A DNA stretch of 13,443 nucleotides from the NCBI GenBank assembly GCA_049644265.1, contig JBARRO010000176.1, forward strand, positions 1-13,443, in the 5' to 3' direction. The notes beneath the pieces were generated by a model that was given only the letters and a program-made list of their open reading frames with translations, did not search any database and was not told the DNA's origin. This document shows, piece by piece, positions 1 to 6,900 of the stretch. The first letter of the stretch is position 1. Every line of letters starts with the position of its first letter. Both the position numbers and the translations under genes were made by a program. This stretch comes from JBARRO01 sp049644265. GTDB taxonomy: Bacteria; Bacteroidota; Ignavibacteria; UBA10030.

Positions 1-15
1 CCTACTTTCTACCTC

Positions 16-888
16 CTACTCATACCTGTCCAACTTAAATTTCTCCCCAAGATACAACTTCTTCGCCTCGGGGTCGTTCGCCAGAAAGACCGCCGTTCCC
101 TGCTTAAGAATTCTTCCCTCAAACATCAAATACGAATGGTCGGTGATCGAAAGTGTTTCATGGACGTTATGGTCCGTGATCAGTACGCCGATATTCCGCT
201 CCTTCAGGTGGGTGACAATCTTCATGATTTCTTCGACAGCGATGGGATCGATTCCCGCAAACGGCTCGTCGAGGAGCATGAATTTCGGGTCGAGGGCCAA
301 GGCACGCGCGATCTCCGTCCTCCGCCTCTCGCCTCCCGATAGCATATATCCTTTGCTTGAGGCAATGTGAGTAAGGCCAAAATCGTCCAGGAGCTTTTCC
401 GCCTTCTGCTCCTGCTCTGTCTTCGAGAGCTTCGTCATCTGAAGCACCGCCAGGAGGTTTTCGCGAACGGTCAGTCTTCTGAAGATTGACGCTTCCTGGG
501 GCAGATATCCGACGCCAAGTCGGGCTCGCTTGTACATCGGTTGTGCGGTGATTTCTTCATTGTCGAGGTAGACCTTCCCCTGGTTGGGGCGAACCATGCC
601 GACGATCATATAAAACGTTGTGGTTTTCCCCGCACCGTTCGGGCCCAGCAATCCCACGATCTCTCCCTGCTTGACTTGAACGCTCACAAGGTTCACCACA
701 GCTCTGTTCTTGTACCTCTTTACGAGACTGTCTGATCGCAGAACCTGCACCGGGGCGTTCGTTTCACCCGGTCTCTGAAGTGTTGGCTCAGGAACATGCC
801 TGGCTCGAACGGAGACCACCTTGTGCTTCCGTGAGACCTGCGTTCGTGGAGTTGTTCTCTTCCGGACTTTTCGTATTTTTTTAATCAT
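16..888 (-). CDS. lptB: LptB, ATPase of the LPS export ABC transporter
   Basis: This is the cytoplasmic ATPase that powers extraction of LPS from the inner membrane, working with LptF/LptG (not in this window), LptC and LptA. The sequence shows Walker A GPNGAGKT (residues 82-89), the Q-loop at Q131, the signature LSGGE (183-187), Walker B FMLLDEP (203-209, with D207 and E208) and the H-loop H240. The match to LptB rather than a generic ABC ATPase rests on the GVGYLPQEASIFRRLTV stretch and on lptA/lptC upstream. The core is of usual size, but about 46 very basic residues precede it. The ATG at 888 overlaps the lptA stop by 8 bp, which favours translational coupling. A GTG at codon 47 would give a family-length protein, but I see no ribosome binding site for it. 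The product is near certain; the start is less so. Confidence 0.93.
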   Translation of the reverse strand: MIKKIRKVRKRTTPRTQVSRKHKVVSVRARHVPEPTLQRPGETNAPVQVLRSDSLVKRYKNRAVVNLVSVQVKQGEIVGLLGPNGAGKTTTFYMIVGMVRPNQGKVYLDNEEITAQPMYKRARLGVGYLPQEASIFRRLTVRENLLAVLQMTKLSKTEQEQKAEKLLDDFGLTHIASSKGYMLSGGERRRTEIARALALDPKFMLLDEPFAGIDPIAVEEIMKIVTHLKERNIGVLITDHNVHETLSITDHSYLMFEGRILKQGTAVFLANDPEAKKLYLGEKFKLDRYE

Positions 889-2170
889 ACCGTTCTCGGA
901 AAATAGTCAACAATCTTCGTGTGGGGCGAAGTGCGATCCACCGAAATCCGTCAAGGTTGTATTCCGGTTCTCTGCCAAAAATCATTCTTTCCGGATAGTA
1001 TTGACCCTGGACTCCGCCGATAATCTTAATGCGGTCAACCTTTCCCTGCTGAAACTCAATGATGATCCTGTCCCCACTCGATTTATTCACCCCGTTCGGC
1101 CGGTCATCTTCAAACAAGTAATAAAGACTTGTGGCGTTCTTTTGAACGTCGACCTGCTGGACCTTGTTGTTGGCGAAGAACATCGTTAGCTCGCGGCCTG
1201 TCAGCTGGTCAAAGCGCTTTCGCCGTATTGAATCGGCGTGCGAAAGAGCCATCGCCCTTCCCCGGACGTAGACACTCTGCAGCACTTTCTCCTCCAAGCG
1301 GACCACCATCGAATCTCCGCTCACCTGATTCTCTCCCTGCCAGACGACGGGCTGGATTTGAAGAACAATGTAGTCCATCGCCGTGAAGTACGTTGCTTTT
1401 CCACACTGACCAGATAGATCCCCCCGCGAAAGAAGTACGCTGTCCGTCGCAATGAACCGTGGCACCGAATCCTGAAACGATTCCATCATCCGGCTTACCA
1501 CGAGCATCGTGTCGATGATGCCGGTGCCGGACGTATCGATGGCGATAAACTTCGGATTCTTGAGGACTCTTGTGTAGCTCTGCTGCTCGTAATGGATGAG
1601 CGAGTCGCCAAGCACAATCGAACCATCTCCCTTATTCACGACCCTGACCGCATCGGTTGCAATCGACTTCGTCTCCGATTCGAAATAGGTCAGGTCGTTA
1701 CAGGAGATCGTCGATGTTGAATCAACAAGCAGAACGTCGCCGGTAAAATGAGAACGTTTCTCGTCGATGAAATGTTCGCCGTTTCGCGCCGTCAACACTG
1801 CTTTTCCCCGTTCCAACCGAACGCCGGTGTGAACCTCGACTCTCCGTGAATCGCCGTAATACACTCCCTCTTTCGAAGTGATCGTCACACTGTCACGGAT
1901 GATCTTCACATTCCCGAACAATTCCACCTTATTCTGGGCCATGTATCGCAATGCCCTGTCGCACCAGACCCGAATCAGTCCCCCCGAGCTTGCCGGCTGC
2001 ACGAAATGTACGTCACCGATCAGCTCCCGCACTTCCTCGTTGTTCACAATTCTGCCTTTGAGCTCCTTCGCAGAGCGCAATTCGATGAGTCTGCTCGGTT
2101 GAGCAATACCGCAGGAGATTCCCAGGACTACCGCAGACCATCGAACGAGATTCCATGTGCCTCGGGCCAT
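881..2170 (-). CDS. lptA: LptA/OstA-like periplasmic LPS transport protein, long form
   Basis: By family, LptA-type proteins polymerise into a periplasmic beta-jellyroll bridge that carries LPS from LptC to the outer-membrane LptD. The protein begins with a signal peptide (about residues 1-24, hydrophobic stretch WSAVVLGISCGIAQ). An OstA-type repeat region follows, with short strands of the form G-D-V-x-F, the segment SKEGVYYGDSRRVEVHTGV, and later FTGDVLLVDSTSTISCNDLTYF. Similar strand patterns recur to about residue 400. At 429 residues it is more than twice the E. coli LptA, so it probably holds two or more stacked OstA modules; an OstA_2-type or LptD N-terminal-like protein is the alternative. 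It starts 6 bp after the lptC stop and overlaps lptB by 8 bp. The assignment rests on fold pattern plus position between lptC and lptB. Confidence 0.82.
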   Translation of the reverse strand: MARGTWNLVRWSAVVLGISCGIAQPSRLIELRSAKELKGRIVNNEEVRELIGDVHFVQPASSGGLIRVWCDRALRYMAQNKVELFGNVKIIRDSVTITSKEGVYYGDSRRVEVHTGVRLERGKAVLTARNGEHFIDEKRSHFTGDVLLVDSTSTISCNDLTYFESETKSIATDAVRVVNKGDGSIVLGDSLIHYEQQSYTRVLKNPKFIAIDTSGTGIIDTMLVVSRMMESFQDSVPRFIATDSVLLSRGDLSGQCGKATYFTAMDYIVLQIQPVVWQGENQVSGDSMVVRLEEKVLQSVYVRGRAMALSHADSIRRKRFDQLTGRELTMFFANNKVQQVDVQKNATSLYYLFEDDRPNGVNKSSGDRIIIEFQQGKVDRIKIIGGVQGQYYPERMIFGREPEYNLDGFRWIALRPTRRLLTIFRERYD

Positions 2171-2176
2171 TCTCAG

Positions 2177-2722
2177 CTATTCGGTTTTCGCTTCCCCGGT
2201 CACCCGGAAGATGCGGTAGTTCCGCAGACTCTGGTCGGATTCGAACCCGTGCCCCTGGAGTTTTTCTTTCGGAGATACGATTCGAACGAATTCCGGCGTA
2301 TGCACAAGTTGCTTCTGGTTGTCCCAGAACAGCTTTTCCGTCATCAGGCGCGTCTTGGTGTCCGAAACGACCACGACGTTTTTGTAGGCCGCAAGGTTGT
2401 TCGTTCCTTCGTCCACCGTTCCCTCTTCGCTGGTCAGCACGGACGTTTCCTTCCCCCATCCGTCGTAGAAATGGGCCGTTACTCCTTCGCTCATAAGTGT
2501 CTGGCGGCTCGCTTCAAACACGCGGAGATACCCTGCGACGATGACCGCGCGAACCCTCCCGGAATCCGACATGGTGATTGTGCTGTTCCAGCTCTCTTGT
2601 TGCGGCATCGACTTGCTATCCACGGTCGGAAGCACCGAGGGCTTGATCTTCTCTTCACAGGCAAAAAACGCCAGACAAAGGAACAATCCCGTCAGAGAGC
2701 AGATGCGCGTTGAAATCGTCAT
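2177..2722 (-). CDS. lptC: LptC family LPS export protein, predicted lipoprotein
   Basis: By family, LptC sits at the inner membrane and passes LPS from LptB2FG to LptA. The N-terminus is a signal peptide ending in a lipobox-like LAFFAC (Cys22), so the protein is probably lipid-anchored rather than held by a transmembrane helix as in E. coli. The body has LptC/OstA-type beta segments, including VTAHFYDGWGKETSVLTSEE, NNLAAYKNVVVVSD and LMTEKLFWDNQKQLVHTPEFVRI, and ends with GHGFESDQSLRNYRI, a typical LptC closing motif. The length of 181 residues is normal. Its ATG overlaps the kdsD TGA by 4 bp, and lptA begins 6 bp after its stop. I am confident of the family and fairly confident of the lipoprotein anchor. 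Confidence 0.87.
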   Translation of the reverse strand: MTISTRICSLTGLFLCLAFFACEEKIKPSVLPTVDSKSMPQQESWNSTITMSDSGRVRAVIVAGYLRVFEASRQTLMSEGVTAHFYDGWGKETSVLTSEEGTVDEGTNNLAAYKNVVVVSDTKTRLMTEKLFWDNQKQLVHTPEFVRIVSPKEKLQGHGFESDQSLRNYRIFRVTGEAKTE

Positions 2723-3699
2723 CCCGTGGAATCGCCTCCCAGTCCTGCTTTGACAAGGTCGTGCAGATGGAGCATGCCCACGGGACGGTGTTGATCATCC
2801 ACAACAATCAGTTGTGTGATATTGAAGGATTCCATCTCCTCCAATGCCATCGCTGCAAGCATTCCCTGGCGGATCGTCTTTGGGTTTTTTGACATGGCCT
2901 GTCCGGCCGTCGTTTTCGAAATGTCCGTCGTCCGCTGAAGCAATCGCCGAAGGTCTCCGTCCGTGATGATCCCGAGAAGATTACCATTGCGGTCGACCAC
3001 ACACGTGGCGCCGAGACGTTTGGTCGTCATCACGACGATCGCTTCAGAAAGAGAGACGGATTCGCTGACAATCGGGACGTTCTCGCCGGAGGTCATCATT
3101 TCTTCGACCCGCAACAGGAGCTGCTTTCCCAATGACCCGCCCGGATGGAACAACGCAAAATCCTCTTTCGTGAAATTCCGTTTCTGGAGCAGAGCAATGG
3201 CGAGCGCATCCCCCATGGCCAGCGTCGCTGTCGTGGAAGCGGTCGGTGCAAGGTCGTACGGACAGGCTTCCTCTTTGACACTGACGTCGAGCACGACATC
3301 GCTTTGTCGTGCAAGATTCGAATTTGTGTTCCCGACCATGGAAATCACCTTGACCCCCATCCGTCGAAACATCGGAAGCAGCTGTTGAAGCTCTTCGGTG
3401 CCCCCGCTTTTCGAAATGCAGATCGCCACATCTTCGATCTTCACCATCCCAAAATCGCCGTGTGCCGCATCGGAAGGATGCAGGAACATCGCCGGTGTGC
3501 CCGTAGAGTTCAACGTGGCAACAATCTTTCTTGCAACCAGCCCCGACTTTCCTACTCCCGTGACAATCACTCTTCCCTTGGAGTGAAACAGCATCTCCAC
3601 GGCGTCGGAGAAGTCCTTGTTAATCTTCCCCTCGAGTGCCGCAACTGCGTCAGCTTCGATGCGAATAACAGTTTTCCCCCGTTCAATACTCGAATCCAT
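2719..3699 (-). CDS. kdsD: KdsD, D-arabinose-5-phosphate isomerase
   Basis: This cytosolic enzyme interconverts D-ribulose 5-phosphate and D-arabinose 5-phosphate, the first committed step toward KDO. An N-terminal SIS domain (about residues 30-175) shows GVGKSG (48-53), HPSDAAHGD (74-82), SKSGGTEE (97-104) and APTAST (151-156). The family hallmark HPGGSLGK follows at 185-192. Two CBS domains occupy about 205-260 and 265-322, including GIITDGDLRR. The length of 326 residues matches the full-length KdsD/KpsF form. It begins 2 bp after the stop of the 253-residue gene upstream and overlaps lptC by 4 bp. An AAAAGG site lies upstream of its ATG. The neighbouring kdsC and kdsA favour the LPS isozyme over capsule or glucitol-operon paralogues. 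Confidence 0.95.
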   Translation of the reverse strand: MDSSIERGKTVIRIEADAVAALEGKINKDFSDAVEMLFHSKGRVIVTGVGKSGLVARKIVATLNSTGTPAMFLHPSDAAHGDFGMVKIEDVAICISKSGGTEELQQLLPMFRRMGVKVISMVGNTNSNLARQSDVVLDVSVKEEACPYDLAPTASTTATLAMGDALAIALLQKRNFTKEDFALFHPGGSLGKQLLLRVEEMMTSGENVPIVSESVSLSEAIVVMTTKRLGATCVVDRNGNLLGIITDGDLRRLLQRTTDISKTTAGQAMSKNPKTIRQGMLAAMALEEMESFNITQLIVVDDQHRPVGMLHLHDLVKAGLGGDSTG

Positions 3700-3701
3700 G
3701 G

Positions 3702-4463
3702 TTATTGCCTTTTTATGAATGAGCCCAGCCGTCCGAAGAATGTCTGCCGCTTCGGTTCTTCAACCCGAATTCGCTGCTCCGCAGGAATTTTTGATCGGAT
3801 GGTATTGTAGGTCGCGAACGCTCTTGCCAGGTCTGTGTCGCTGAATTGATTCAGGTCCGAAAAGAGCCGCCTGGAATCGAGCGCCACCTGTGGATCCCGT
3901 ACATTCTTGTGCAGCATCAGCTCGTTGTAGAAATTCGTCAACGGTACAGGGTGGTTCATACCGGTTTGCCCGTTGTAGACCCACACCCGTTTGTCACGAG
4001 GACAAATCGCCAGAGAAACCGCCGTTCCACCTTCTGTGTGCATCGTCACTACCCGCGCGACCCCGGAACAGATCGGGCATGGTTGACCGGGTAACCATGA
4101 AGAAAAAGTCCATCGGCCCGCAATCGCCCGGAAGTCAGCTTCGCTGTCGCCGTGGATGCTCGTGATCTCGAACTCCACCTGATTGCCGAGCCGTTCCCGC
4201 ACGACCACGGCTATTTCTGCTGACCGCGTCCGAACGACGCCATACGCGACAACCTGGGGAAGCGGTGACTCGTTGTCCACAGGCTCGCCCGGTGCACCAA
4301 GAATGTAATTCCCTTCTCCCCTTCGACCCTTGCTCACGACGTTCCATTCAAGGACACTCGCGCGGTAGAACCTGTACCCGGGGCGGTCTTCGGGAAGCAC
4401 CCAAAGAAGCAGCTCACGTTCCTGCGACGTCAATGTTCTCGGATAGGGCTCTTCATCTGCCAT
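3702..4463 (-). CDS. Unrecognised 253-residue protein with a CxxC motif, in the KDO/Lpt operon
   Basis: I do not recognise this family. It has no signal peptide or membrane segment, so it should be cytosolic. The N-terminal third carries SQERELLLWVLPEDRPGYRFYR and a glycine-rich GRRGEGNYILG (46-56). The middle has CPIC (C129, C132), then H142 and C154 in AICPRDKRVWVYNG, which could form one zinc-ribbon-like site. The C-terminal part is charged and helical, ending in a basic stretch, VEEPKRQTFFGRLGSFIKRQ. It overlaps the kdsC end by 11 bp and stops 2 bp before kdsD, so it is clearly co-transcribed and probably co-translated with KDO genes. AGGA lies just before its ATG. An LPS-related or regulatory role is inference from location only. 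Confidence 0.8.
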   Translation of the reverse strand: MADEEPYPRTLTSQERELLLWVLPEDRPGYRFYRASVLEWNVVSKGRRGEGNYILGAPGEPVDNESPLPQVVAYGVVRTRSAEIAVVVRERLGNQVEFEITSIHGDSEADFRAIAGRWTFSSWLPGQPCPICSGVARVVTMHTEGGTAVSLAICPRDKRVWVYNGQTGMNHPVPLTNFYNELMLHKNVRDPQVALDSRRLFSDLNQFSDTDLARAFATYNTIRSKIPAEQRIRVEEPKRQTFFGRLGSFIKRQ

Positions 4464-4962
4464 GATTCCTGCCGCGCAAGATCAACTCAATCACCTCCCG
4501 AACAGCGCCCTCTCCGCCCCGCCTCCTGCACACATACTCAACACGCTTTCTGACAGCATCAACGGCATCAGCCGGCGCCGCTGAGAAAGCAACGTGATCC
4601 AGCACGGGGAGATCAAATTCATCGTCCCCGATATACGCGATTTCATTGTCTGAGAGGCCGAGTTTCTTCTTGACTGACTCGTACGCCTCGAGCTTGTTCT
4701 CAAGATTCTGGTGGACCTCCTCGATCCCCAATTCCTTCGCACGTCGGGCAACGATGGCGGAAACCCTGCCCGTGATGATTCCTGTTTTCAGACCGGCCCG
4801 ATGAAACTTCACAATTCCATACCCATCCTGGATGTTGAACTTCTTTGACTCCTCCCCGGATTGTGAATAGTAGATCCCTCCGTCCGTCATCACCCCATCG
4901 ACGTCGAGAAGCAAAAGTTTGATGTACTTCAGTCTGTTTGCTTGTGTTTTTTTGTTCTTCAA
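4453..4962 (-). CDS. kdsC: KdsC, KDO-8-phosphate phosphatase (HAD family)
   Basis: This enzyme hydrolyses KDO 8-phosphate to KDO and phosphate in the cytosol. It is a small cap-less HAD phosphatase of 169 residues, the usual size. Motif I is DVDGVMTDG with D20 as nucleophile and D22 as acid/base. Motif II is ITGR (T64), K90 is the likely motif III lysine, and motif IV is GDDEFD (112-117). The C-terminal RRGGEGAVRE (148-157) is typical of KdsC. The chosen start is a TTG at 4962, about 19 residues before motif I; no ATG lies nearer. No clear Shine-Dalgarno site precedes it, so the start is uncertain by a few codons. A 127-bp gap with a repeat separates it from the upstream kdsA. Confidence 0.93.
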   Translation of the reverse strand: MKNKKTQANRLKYIKLLLLDVDGVMTDGGIYYSQSGEESKKFNIQDGYGIVKFHRAGLKTGIITGRVSAIVARRAKELGIEEVHQNLENKLEAYESVKKKLGLSDNEIAYIGDDEFDLPVLDHVAFSAAPADAVDAVRKRVEYVCRRRGGEGAVREVIELILRGRNHGR

Positions 4963-5089
4963 GTTATATCCCGAAAAGACATTCTTGCATCAATGTCGGC
5001 AAGGAATGCCTGCTTATTCTTCTTTGCGTCCTTTGCGACTTCGTTGCGACCTTTGCGGTTTCGCTCTTAAGAAAAGGAAGGGAATAGCC
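4963..5089. other. Gap between kdsA and kdsC
   Basis: This 127-bp stretch lies between the kdsA stop and the kdsC start on the minus strand. It holds the 9-nt-period repeat at 5021-5060. I see no convincing terminator, so read-through from kdsA into kdsC is plausible. A TATAAC lies right at the kdsC TTG but is too close to act as a promoter for that start. Confidence 0.5.
5021..5060 (+). repeat. Short 9-nt-period intergenic repeat, CTTTGCGNN type
   Basis: Four near-copies of a 9-nt unit lie in tandem: CTTTGCGTC (5022), CTTTGCGAC (5031), then after two bases CGTTGCGAC (5042) and CTTTGCGGT (5051). The unit matches the right arm of the palindrome at 8996-9014 (CTTTGTGAC then CTCTGTGAA) with C-to-T changes, so the two are probably the same repeat family. 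There is no coding potential and only one arm orientation here. Function is unknown. Confidence 0.65.
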
Positions 5090-5908
5090 TTAGAATTTCC
5101 TGACAGCGGCATCGATTGCAACGACCTGCTTCACCAGGTCCTCAAGCCTATCGAGCTTCAGCTGACTTGTTGCATCGCTGAGCGCCCGGGAAGGATCGGG
5201 GTGCGTTTCAATAAACAGGGCATCGCATCCCGCGGCAACGCCCGCGCGGGCAATGGGAAAAATAAACTCAGGCTGTCCCCCGCTTTTTCCTTTTTCTCCT
5301 CCGGGCAACTGAACGGAATGCGTCGCATCGAGCACGACCGGATAGCCGGATTGACGCATAATCGAAAGCGAACGCATGTCGACAACAAGGTTATGGTATC
5401 CGAATGAAGTCCCCCGTTCTGTCAGGAGGATTTTCTTATTCCCGGTTGCCTCGACTTTTTTTGCCGCTTCGGCCATGTCGTCCGGAGCGACAAACTGACC
5501 CTTCTTAATGTTGACGACCTTTCCCGTCCGGCCGGCGGCCTGGAGCAATTCTGTCTGCCGGCAAAGAAACGCCGGGATTTGTAGAATATCGGCAACCGCC
5601 GCTGCACGCCCGGCTTCCTCTTCCGTGTGAATATCTGTAAGGATAGGCAGGCCGAGCTCCTTTTTCACTTCGGCAAGAATCGAAAGCGCTTGCTCTTCCC
5701 CGATGGTGGAAAATGAACCCGCACTCGTGCGATTAGCCTTTTTGTATGAGCATTTGAAGATGACGGGAATGCCATGTTTCCCTGCTATCCGCTTGACCGT
5801 CTTTGCCGTCGTGAAAACCATCTCGCGGTTCTCGACCACGCAGGGTCCCGCGATAAGCACCAGCGGAGCTCCGTCACCTATTGTAATTCCCGCGACTTTG
5901 ACTGCCAA
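5090..5908 (-). CDS. kdsA: KdsA, KDO-8-phosphate synthase, metal-dependent class
   Basis: This cytosolic enzyme condenses arabinose 5-phosphate with phosphoenolpyruvate to give KDO 8-phosphate. The TIM-barrel motifs are IAGPCVVE (19-26), FKCSYKKANRTSAGSF (51-66), NIKKGQFVAP (133-142), TERGTSFGY (163-171) and DATHSVQ (194-200). The length of 272 residues is normal. C23, H197, E234 and D245 match, in exact spacing, the metal ligands I recall for the Aquifex aeolicus enzyme (C11, H185, E222, D233), so this is the metal-dependent class rather than the E. coli-type metal-free one. The start is TTG at 5908, with AAGGAAA about six bases upstream; no ATG is nearby. It is followed by a 127-bp repeat-bearing gap and then kdsC on the same strand. 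Confidence 0.95.
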   Translation of the reverse strand: MAVKVAGITIGDGAPLVLIAGPCVVENREMVFTTAKTVKRIAGKHGIPVIFKCSYKKANRTSAGSFSTIGEEQALSILAEVKKELGLPILTDIHTEEEAGRAAAVADILQIPAFLCRQTELLQAAGRTGKVVNIKKGQFVAPDDMAEAAKKVEATGNKKILLTERGTSFGYHNLVVDMRSLSIMRQSGYPVVLDATHSVQLPGGEKGKSGGQPEFIFPIARAGVAAGCDALFIETHPDPSRALSDATSQLKLDRLEDLVKQVVAIDAAVRKF

Positions 5909-5954
5909 GAGGTTTCCTTCGTTTCAGCGTGAAGACGTTGCTTCGTGAATAACT

Positions 5955-5983
5955 AACGTACAAAAAAATGCAGCAACAATCAA
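5955..5983 (-). promoter_or_regulatory. Candidate promoter for kdsA
   Basis: On the minus strand, TTGATT (5983-5978) is separated by 17 bases from TACGTT (5960-5955), placing a transcription start about 40 bases before the kdsA TTG. The -35 matches the sigma70 consensus at four of six positions but the -10 at only three, so this is tentative. Confidence 0.25.
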
Positions 5984-5997
5984 AAAAGGCCCATTTC

Positions 5998-6026
5998 TTG
6001 CTTCTCCACCGTTATTCCTTTATTTT
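5998..6026 (+). promoter_or_regulatory. Candidate promoter for ispE
   Basis: TTGCTT (5998-6003), a 17-base spacer and TATTTT (6021-6026) would start a transcript roughly 18 bases before the ispE ATG. The match is modest, but it lies in the right place within the divergent kdsA/ispE gap and no better box is visible on this strand. Confidence 0.3.
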
Positions 6027-6050
6027 GAAACAGAATCAAGTCTACCGTCG

Positions 6051-6899
6051 ATGAAGCTTCTCGCATATGCCAAGATCAATCTGGGACTTCACGTGCTTGC
6101 CCGGCGGCCGGACGGATTCCATGACCTTGAGACGGTATTCCACCAAATCAATCTGTTCGACGAGATCGAAATTCTCCCCCACAACATTCTCGAGTTCTCG
6201 ACGGAATCGCGCGACGTTCCCCGCGACTCTTCCAACCTTTGCCTCCGTGCTGCAACACTCCTGCAACAGCGACACCGCGTTTCTTCCGGCGCTCGCATCC
6301 GATTGAACAAACGCATTCCTGTCGGCGCAGGACTTGGAGGCGGAAGCAGTGATGCTGCCGCGGTACTGAAGGGATTGACTCGGCATTGGAACCTTGGTCT
6401 GTCGCCGTCAATTCTCCACGACCTCGCAGCACAAATCGGTTCTGATGTGCCGTTCTTCCTTGAGGGCGGGACTTCATTTGCGACAGGAAGGGGAGACAAA
6501 CTGAACGCGTTCAAGCTGCGGGTTCCTTATTGGATTCTGGTCGTCACACCGCCAATTCATGTCTCGACGGCGTGGGCGTACTCGAACCTCGAACTCTCAG
6601 CCTCCGGGGTAAATTACGATTTACGCGCCTCTCTTGTAAGGATGATGGAAGATTCCCGTAGGGGAGAATTATTGATGAACGATTTTGAACCCATGGTGTT
6701 TTCTGCCCATCCGGAAATCCGAGCTATCAAGGAATCCATGCTCCAGGAAGGTGCCCGATTTGCTCTACTCAGCGGTAGCGGATCTTCGGTCTTTGGATTG
6801 TTTACAGAGGAGAATCGTGCCAGGGCGGCGGCAAAGCCCTTCCCTGCGAACCATACGATATCGTTGACAGAGCCAAATTTTCGACCGGAATCCCACTGA
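6051..6899 (+). CDS. ispE: IspE, 4-diphosphocytidyl-2-C-methyl-D-erythritol kinase
   Basis: This GHMP kinase phosphorylates CDP-methylerythritol at the 2-hydroxyl in the MEP isoprenoid pathway, using ATP in the cytosol. Visible motifs are AYAKINLGLHV with catalytic-region K8, RRPDGFHDLETVF (18-30), the ATP-binding glycine loop PVGAGLGGGSSDAAA (90-104), GSDVPFF with D132 (equivalent to the E. coli catalytic aspartate), and the C-terminal GHMP motif SGSGSSVFGL (241-250). The length of 282 residues is usual. The ATG has no strong Shine-Dalgarno site, but AYAKIN sits at the expected distance from it. The gene diverges from kdsA and is followed one base after its stop by a TonB-dependent receptor, so the two are probably co-transcribed. 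Confidence 0.95.
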   Translation: MKLLAYAKINLGLHVLARRPDGFHDLETVFHQINLFDEIEILPHNILEFSTESRDVPRDSSNLCLRAATLLQQRHRVSSGARIRLNKRIPVGAGLGGGSSDAAAVLKGLTRHWNLGLSPSILHDLAAQIGSDVPFFLEGGTSFATGRGDKLNAFKLRVPYWILVVTPPIHVSTAWAYSNLELSASGVNYDLRASLVRMMEDSRRGELLMNDFEPMVFSAHPEIRAIKESMLQEGARFALLSGSGSSVFGLFTEENRARAAAKPFPANHTISLTEPNFRPESH

Positions 6900-6900
6900 T

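Noticed and set aside
872..882. A7 run at the lptA/lptB overlap as a programmed frameshift site
   Set aside because: The lptA stop comes before the A run in the direction of translation, so ribosomes on lptA never read it. Simple overlap coupling explains the layout.
2006..2713. 235-codon plus-strand open frame opposite lptC and lptA
   Set aside because: Both opposing genes have clear family motifs and tight operon spacing; this frame is rich in Arg and His, as expected of an antisense shadow.
4957..4985. Promoter TTGATG-N19-TATAAC on the minus strand before kdsC
   Set aside because: The -10 would touch the TTG start, so the transcript would begin inside the coding region, and a 19-base spacer is poor.
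5021..5060. CRISPR array
   Set aside because: The units are 9 nt, directly abutting and without spacers.
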